DNA from: Acephala macrosclerotiorum
Taxonomy: Eukaryota > Ascomycota > Leotiomycetes > Helotiales > Mollisiaceae
DNA: 64,000 nucleotides
Assembly (NCBI GenBank): GCA_014904845.1
Contig: MU119206.1
Span: forward strand, 682,001-746,000
Reading direction: 5' to 3'
Positions 60,478 through 64,000 of the stretch are shown here, piece after piece. Positions within the stretch are counted from its first letter, which is position 1, and every line of letters begins with the position of its first letter. Both the position numbers and the translations under genes were made by a program. Under the pieces are notes generated by a model. The model had not been told where the DNA came from and did no database searches. It worked only from the letters and a program-made list of their open reading frames with translations.

Positions 60478-61663
60478 TTAGCCGACCTCATAATCTCGCT
60501 CGCCTTCAGCATCAGCGTCGCCTTCTCCACCATCGTGGCGTGGATAGCTGTGTCCAGCATCTTGGCCTACAGGGTCGTGGGTTCGTTGTTGTGCGACTTG
60601 GTACATTTGCTGGGACGGGTTAACTTGGATTGAGGAAGGTGGAGTTAGTATTTTTGGACATACCTGCTGCGCCTGCATGGGTGGGTAACCATAGATACCT
60701 CCCATATCACCACCATACATCTCCTGTGGAGGAGCGCCATACCCAGCTGTTGGACCAGCCTGAACTTGAGGAGCATACATGTTACCCTGTTGGCGATAAT
60801 CAGGCTCTTGAGCAAGACCATGACTAAGGTAGTTATCCGGAGGAGGCATATGACCCGTTGGACCCTGCGGAATACTCTGTGGTGGCAGTTGAGCACCTCC
60901 AGCAGCTACACCAGCCGAAGCTTGAGCACCAGTAGCTCTCTTCGCATGCGAAGCTGCTTCTTCACGAGGCACGATATCGATGAGGAAATCGAACATGTCG
61001 GATTTTGCAAGGGCGGATGCGATGTCTGAGCGTTGGAGTGTGCGGCGTTTGTTCTCTTCGGCGTGGATCCAGGCTCGCATGGTGAGCTCCGTAATGAAGA
61101 TATCGCAGCCTTTGGCGAATAGAATAGGTGCTTCGGCTGATATCATCTTGACTTCTGGATCGGCTTTCATGACTTTCTTGATTCGTGCGAGGGGGAGTTG
61201 GTGGAGTTTGTAATCGTGGGTTTCGGATTCGAGGTGGCTGATAACGTGTTGCCAGTAGGTGGTTAGGATGTCTTTGTAAGTGCCATGGAGACCTTGATTG
61301 ACCTGTTGTTTTCATCAGCTTCCGACCGTATATGTGAGGTTTTGGAGAAGTACATTTGCCCATGCACCAGTGTAGAACTCTGCGACGGGAGCGAAGCCTT
61401 GAGCTGCGAGCTATTCGTTCATCAATAAGCAATGCGCCGGGTAGACTAGGACTCGAGAGGTACATACTGCAGCACTGGCACCTAATTGCATTCATTAGCC
61501 AATGATTCCATCAACGCGATCTCTCAACCAAAGGAACTGTTTGTAGTAACCAAGGATAGGATCCGACTGCCAACGTACCATAATGTCCACCGTGAGAGAT
61601 ATCATACCCGGGCTGGGTGCGCGGTTGCTGTCCCTGCCCGTGAGGTGGTGCATTCTGCTCCAT
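60478..61663 (-). CDS. HAP5: CCAAT-binding complex subunit HAP5/HapE (NF-YC)
   Basis: Histone-fold subunit that, with HapB and HapC, binds CCAAT boxes. Five exons: 61663-61579, 61481-61468, 61410-61354, 61302-60664 and 60609-60478, giving 308 aa. The N-terminus ([19 protein letters not shown]) leads into [17 protein letters not shown] and the NF-YC core: [37 protein letters not shown] and [20 protein letters not shown], then LIDIVPREE. The C-terminus is Gln/Pro/Gly-rich, as in other HapE proteins. The second exon is only 14 nt. The stop is 200 bp from the convergent SEC15 stop. Confidence 0.94.
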
Positions 61664-62897
61664 CCTGTCCTATCTCCTTCGCGCACCGACTCTGGATCTT
61701 CGACTTCCTTTCACCGTGAACGTCAGAGTGGTGGAGGGAATCAATGGCTCTCGAGGAGCTGTGCGATGGTTGTTTGCGCGTGCGCGGTGAGAGCTCGATG
61801 CAGAACGTCGAGTCTGCGGCTCAGCTGAAGTCCCCTCTGCAACAATGACGGAGGCAAACGGAAGTCGAGATTCCGGCGGAGAAACAGCCGAGATTCTCGA
61901 TTTCGCGATCACCGACGTTCAAGTCTCTCTTCGCAAAAGACAAACAACAGAAGAATAGCAGAGTTTGTCGCCAAGCAGAGAGCTTGTTGACAGCTCGAAG
62001 ATTTGAAGATCGTGATTGGTTACTTGAGCTTCTCGTGTTTGAGGTTCGCTGGTTGGTGCAAGAGGGTTGGGTCCCGAACAATGGGAAAGGTGCGAGGTGA
62101 TGGATCTAGGATCGCGGCTGGCGACGAATCATGAATGTGTGTGATGGATATGCGCCGTGACAGGTCGTGGAACAATGCGAATATATTGGTCGCCCTATGA
62201 AGATTGGGAAATAAGGTACGCGCCTCTTACTCGTCGTCTTGTGTCTGTCCTGTCTGCTTGATGTACGGCTCTCCTTTCGTGCACTTTGTGGGGGGGACAC
62301 ACTTCGGAAAGTATGGGGTTTTGTGCTTGGTCGATCGATGTACGGTTGGTTTAAGGGATTTCGATTGAGTGGTCAGGGCGAGATTTGGGGGAGGGCAAGC
62401 CACGGTTTATATGGTTATTAGGAGTTTATATTGGGCAGCCGTTTCATGCAGGAAGTTTATACATTTTTTCGCAATGGGGGTGTGCGTTGTCCATCATCCC
62501 ACGACGAAGCAGGGCAAGGCTGAGAAGAAGAGCCCCCTCGTATCATGTAGGATGCGTTCACCAACGCATCCAGGAGGCCGTTTCTGGGACCATTCTCTCT
62601 GCCCAAGGTCCGGATGGCGAATAGGAAGAAAGCCATGCAGGACTTTGAGGCCAGTTTCATGCAGTCGATCATCATCTGAATTCTCTCCAGCTTTCCAACT
62701 TCCCGTATTTTGACCCGAAATGGCTTCACCTGACCGACTTTTTGGATTTTGGTGATGCCGAAATTCAAGTGGGGCTGATTATGCGCTAGTCTTCATATGC
62801 TCTAGTTCTCAAATTTGTTAGCGAGCGCGAAATTCTTGAGCTTCGAAAACATTGGAGCTTTCTATTTTCATGAAAGTTCAGTTTACTGCCAGACAAG
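61664..62897. other. Divergent promoter between HAP5 and FCF2
   Basis: 1.2 kb without a supportable gene. A minus-strand frame at 62457-62768 encodes a basic 103 aa peptide without a domain I recognise, and I leave it out. Confidence 0.5.
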
Positions 62898-63838
62898 ATG
62901 GCAGACGATAACCTCTCTGATGAGCAGCTTCAGCAATTGCTCAAAGACGCTGAGCAACGTATGAGGGCCAAGGGAAAGAAACCTAGTACCGCATCTGAAA
63001 TATCTGCCCTTTCCCAAAGGTACTGCGCCTCCATACATCTCACCCGAAACGCCCGAGAAGCATCTTGCTGACAATAGCTTGCAGTATCCCGAAGATTGCA
63101 TCCGATAAGAAAATCGACTCCTACATCAAGGCCACTGCAAATGGCCCCCAAATCGATTCCTCGCATCTGGTCAGCGAACAGCAGCGCAAGTTGGCAAATT
63201 CGTTCCGTGTAGTGGAGGATCCTATCGCCGTCAAGAAGAAGGCTGAGAAGGTACGTCTATTTTCCTGTTTTGGTTTCAAAATCTTCTATGATGAAAATTT
63301 ATCCCAATTTATACATGACGCAGAACGTGGTCCCGTCTTGGGTACTGCCCTGCACAAAATGATGCCTTTATATCATAGTTACACTGAGAAGAGAAACACT
63401 GTCATTTTTATTGAAACCTTTGTTTGAGCCCAGCTGACAGTAGAATTTCAGGAAAAGAAAGCCACTGCCGGCGCCGACTGGTACAACCTACCCAAGACAA
63501 ACCTCACCCCAGAACTCAAGCGCGACCTCCAACTGCTTCGCATGCGAGATGTCCTCGACCCCAAGAGATTCTATAAGAAGGAAAGCGGGAAACCAAAGAT
63601 ACCTGAATTCTCACAAGTCGGCACAATCATCGAGGGACCTACCGAGTACTTCAGCGCCAGACTCTCAAACAAAGACAGGAAGAGAACTCTGGTTGAGGAG
63701 GTTCTGGCTGGAGAGGTCACAACCGGTCGTTTCAAGTCGAAATATAATGAAATCCAAGCTGCCAAAACTAGCGGGAAGAAGGCTCACTATAAGAAGCTGA
63801 AAGCCATGAGGAAGAGCGGCGGAGTCTCGAAGCGTTGA
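62898..63838 (+). CDS. FCF2: rRNA-processing protein Fcf2
   Basis: Small-subunit processome factor needed for early 35S pre-rRNA cleavages in the nucleolus. Exons 62898-63019, 63085-63250 and about 63450-63838 give about 224 aa. The N-terminus is acidic and helical (LSDEQLQQLLKDAEQRM). The conserved Fcf2 block follows: ATAGADWYNLPKTNLTPELK, LLRMRDVLDPKRFYKK, IPEFSQVGTIIEGPTEYFSA and RLSNKDRKRTLVEEVLAGE, with a basic end KAHYKKLKAMRKSGG. The 199 bp second intron is long for this locus. Confidence 0.93.
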
Positions 63839-64000
63839 CCTGATACACGGCCTATACTCTTGGCATATCAAAAGTCCGGCAAACTCAACCCAATCGCCGC
63901 CATTATGGTCACGTTTTTCTATTTTGGGACTCTGGGAATGTCCTCCACGATTTTGATGATCAATTTCTGTATAGTCCAGCAGGTCAGAATATTCGGTAAA
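63839..64000. other. 3' flank of FCF2, no further gene seen
   Basis: No reading frame or motif in the last 162 bases. Confidence 0.5.

Noticed and set aside
62457..62768. 103 aa minus-strand frame between HAP5 and FCF2
   Set aside because: No recognisable motif and no splice partner; it sits in a shared promoter region.

Overview
The window reads as nuclear DNA of a filamentous ascomycete (Pezizomycotina, probably Leotiomycetes-like; the class is inference). The main evidence is many 41-100 bp GT-AG introns, a Zn2Cys6 activator next to an MFS exporter, a HET-domain gene, HapE, a fungal GT32 sphingolipid glycosyltransferase, MMM1 and FCF2. A/T-rich tracts and TGG-to-TAG / CAG-to-TAG nonsense changes in duplicated genes look like repeat-induced point mutation (RIP).

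Layout. 1-5.1 kb: a 3' gene end, then a Zn2Cys6 transcription factor and a 14-TM-type MFS transporter in tandem. 5.1-19.6 kb: a gene-poor accessory block with a 297 bp inverted-repeat element, a HET protein ending in two WW-like modules, a 506 bp foldback element, and a family of BTB/POZ genes of which one copy (14209-15210) is clearly intact while at least four are broken. 19.6-31.8 kb: housekeeping genes for MIPC synthase (SUR1), MMM1, the GDP-mannose transporter, a phosducin-like protein, a Par32-like protein and acireductone dioxygenase. 31.9-34.9 kb: two more BTB copies, one doubtful and one dead. 35.2-47.7 kb: importin-13-type karyopherin, aminopeptidase P, a FUN14 protein, PDX1 and a SUN-domain ER protein (SLP1-like). 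47.7-57.6 kb: a 13-exon Mei2-type RNA-binding gene between two unrelated arrays of degenerate tandem repeats. 57.6-63.8 kb: SEC15, HAP5/HapE and FCF2.

Functional links. SUR1 uses GDP-mannose, which the GMT1-type transporter supplies to the Golgi lumen. SEC15 serves exocytosis. MMM1 and the FUN14 protein act at ER and mitochondrial membranes. These are ordinary conserved genes, and I infer no operon-like coordination. The accessory part is the HET/BTB block. Its repeated duplication and decay, including a stop codon at the same tryptophan in two copies 19 kb apart, is the most unusual signal here. Exon boundaries were worked out by hand from reading frame, splice consensus and family conservation. 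Spliced lengths that divide by three support them, but none is checked against RNA.
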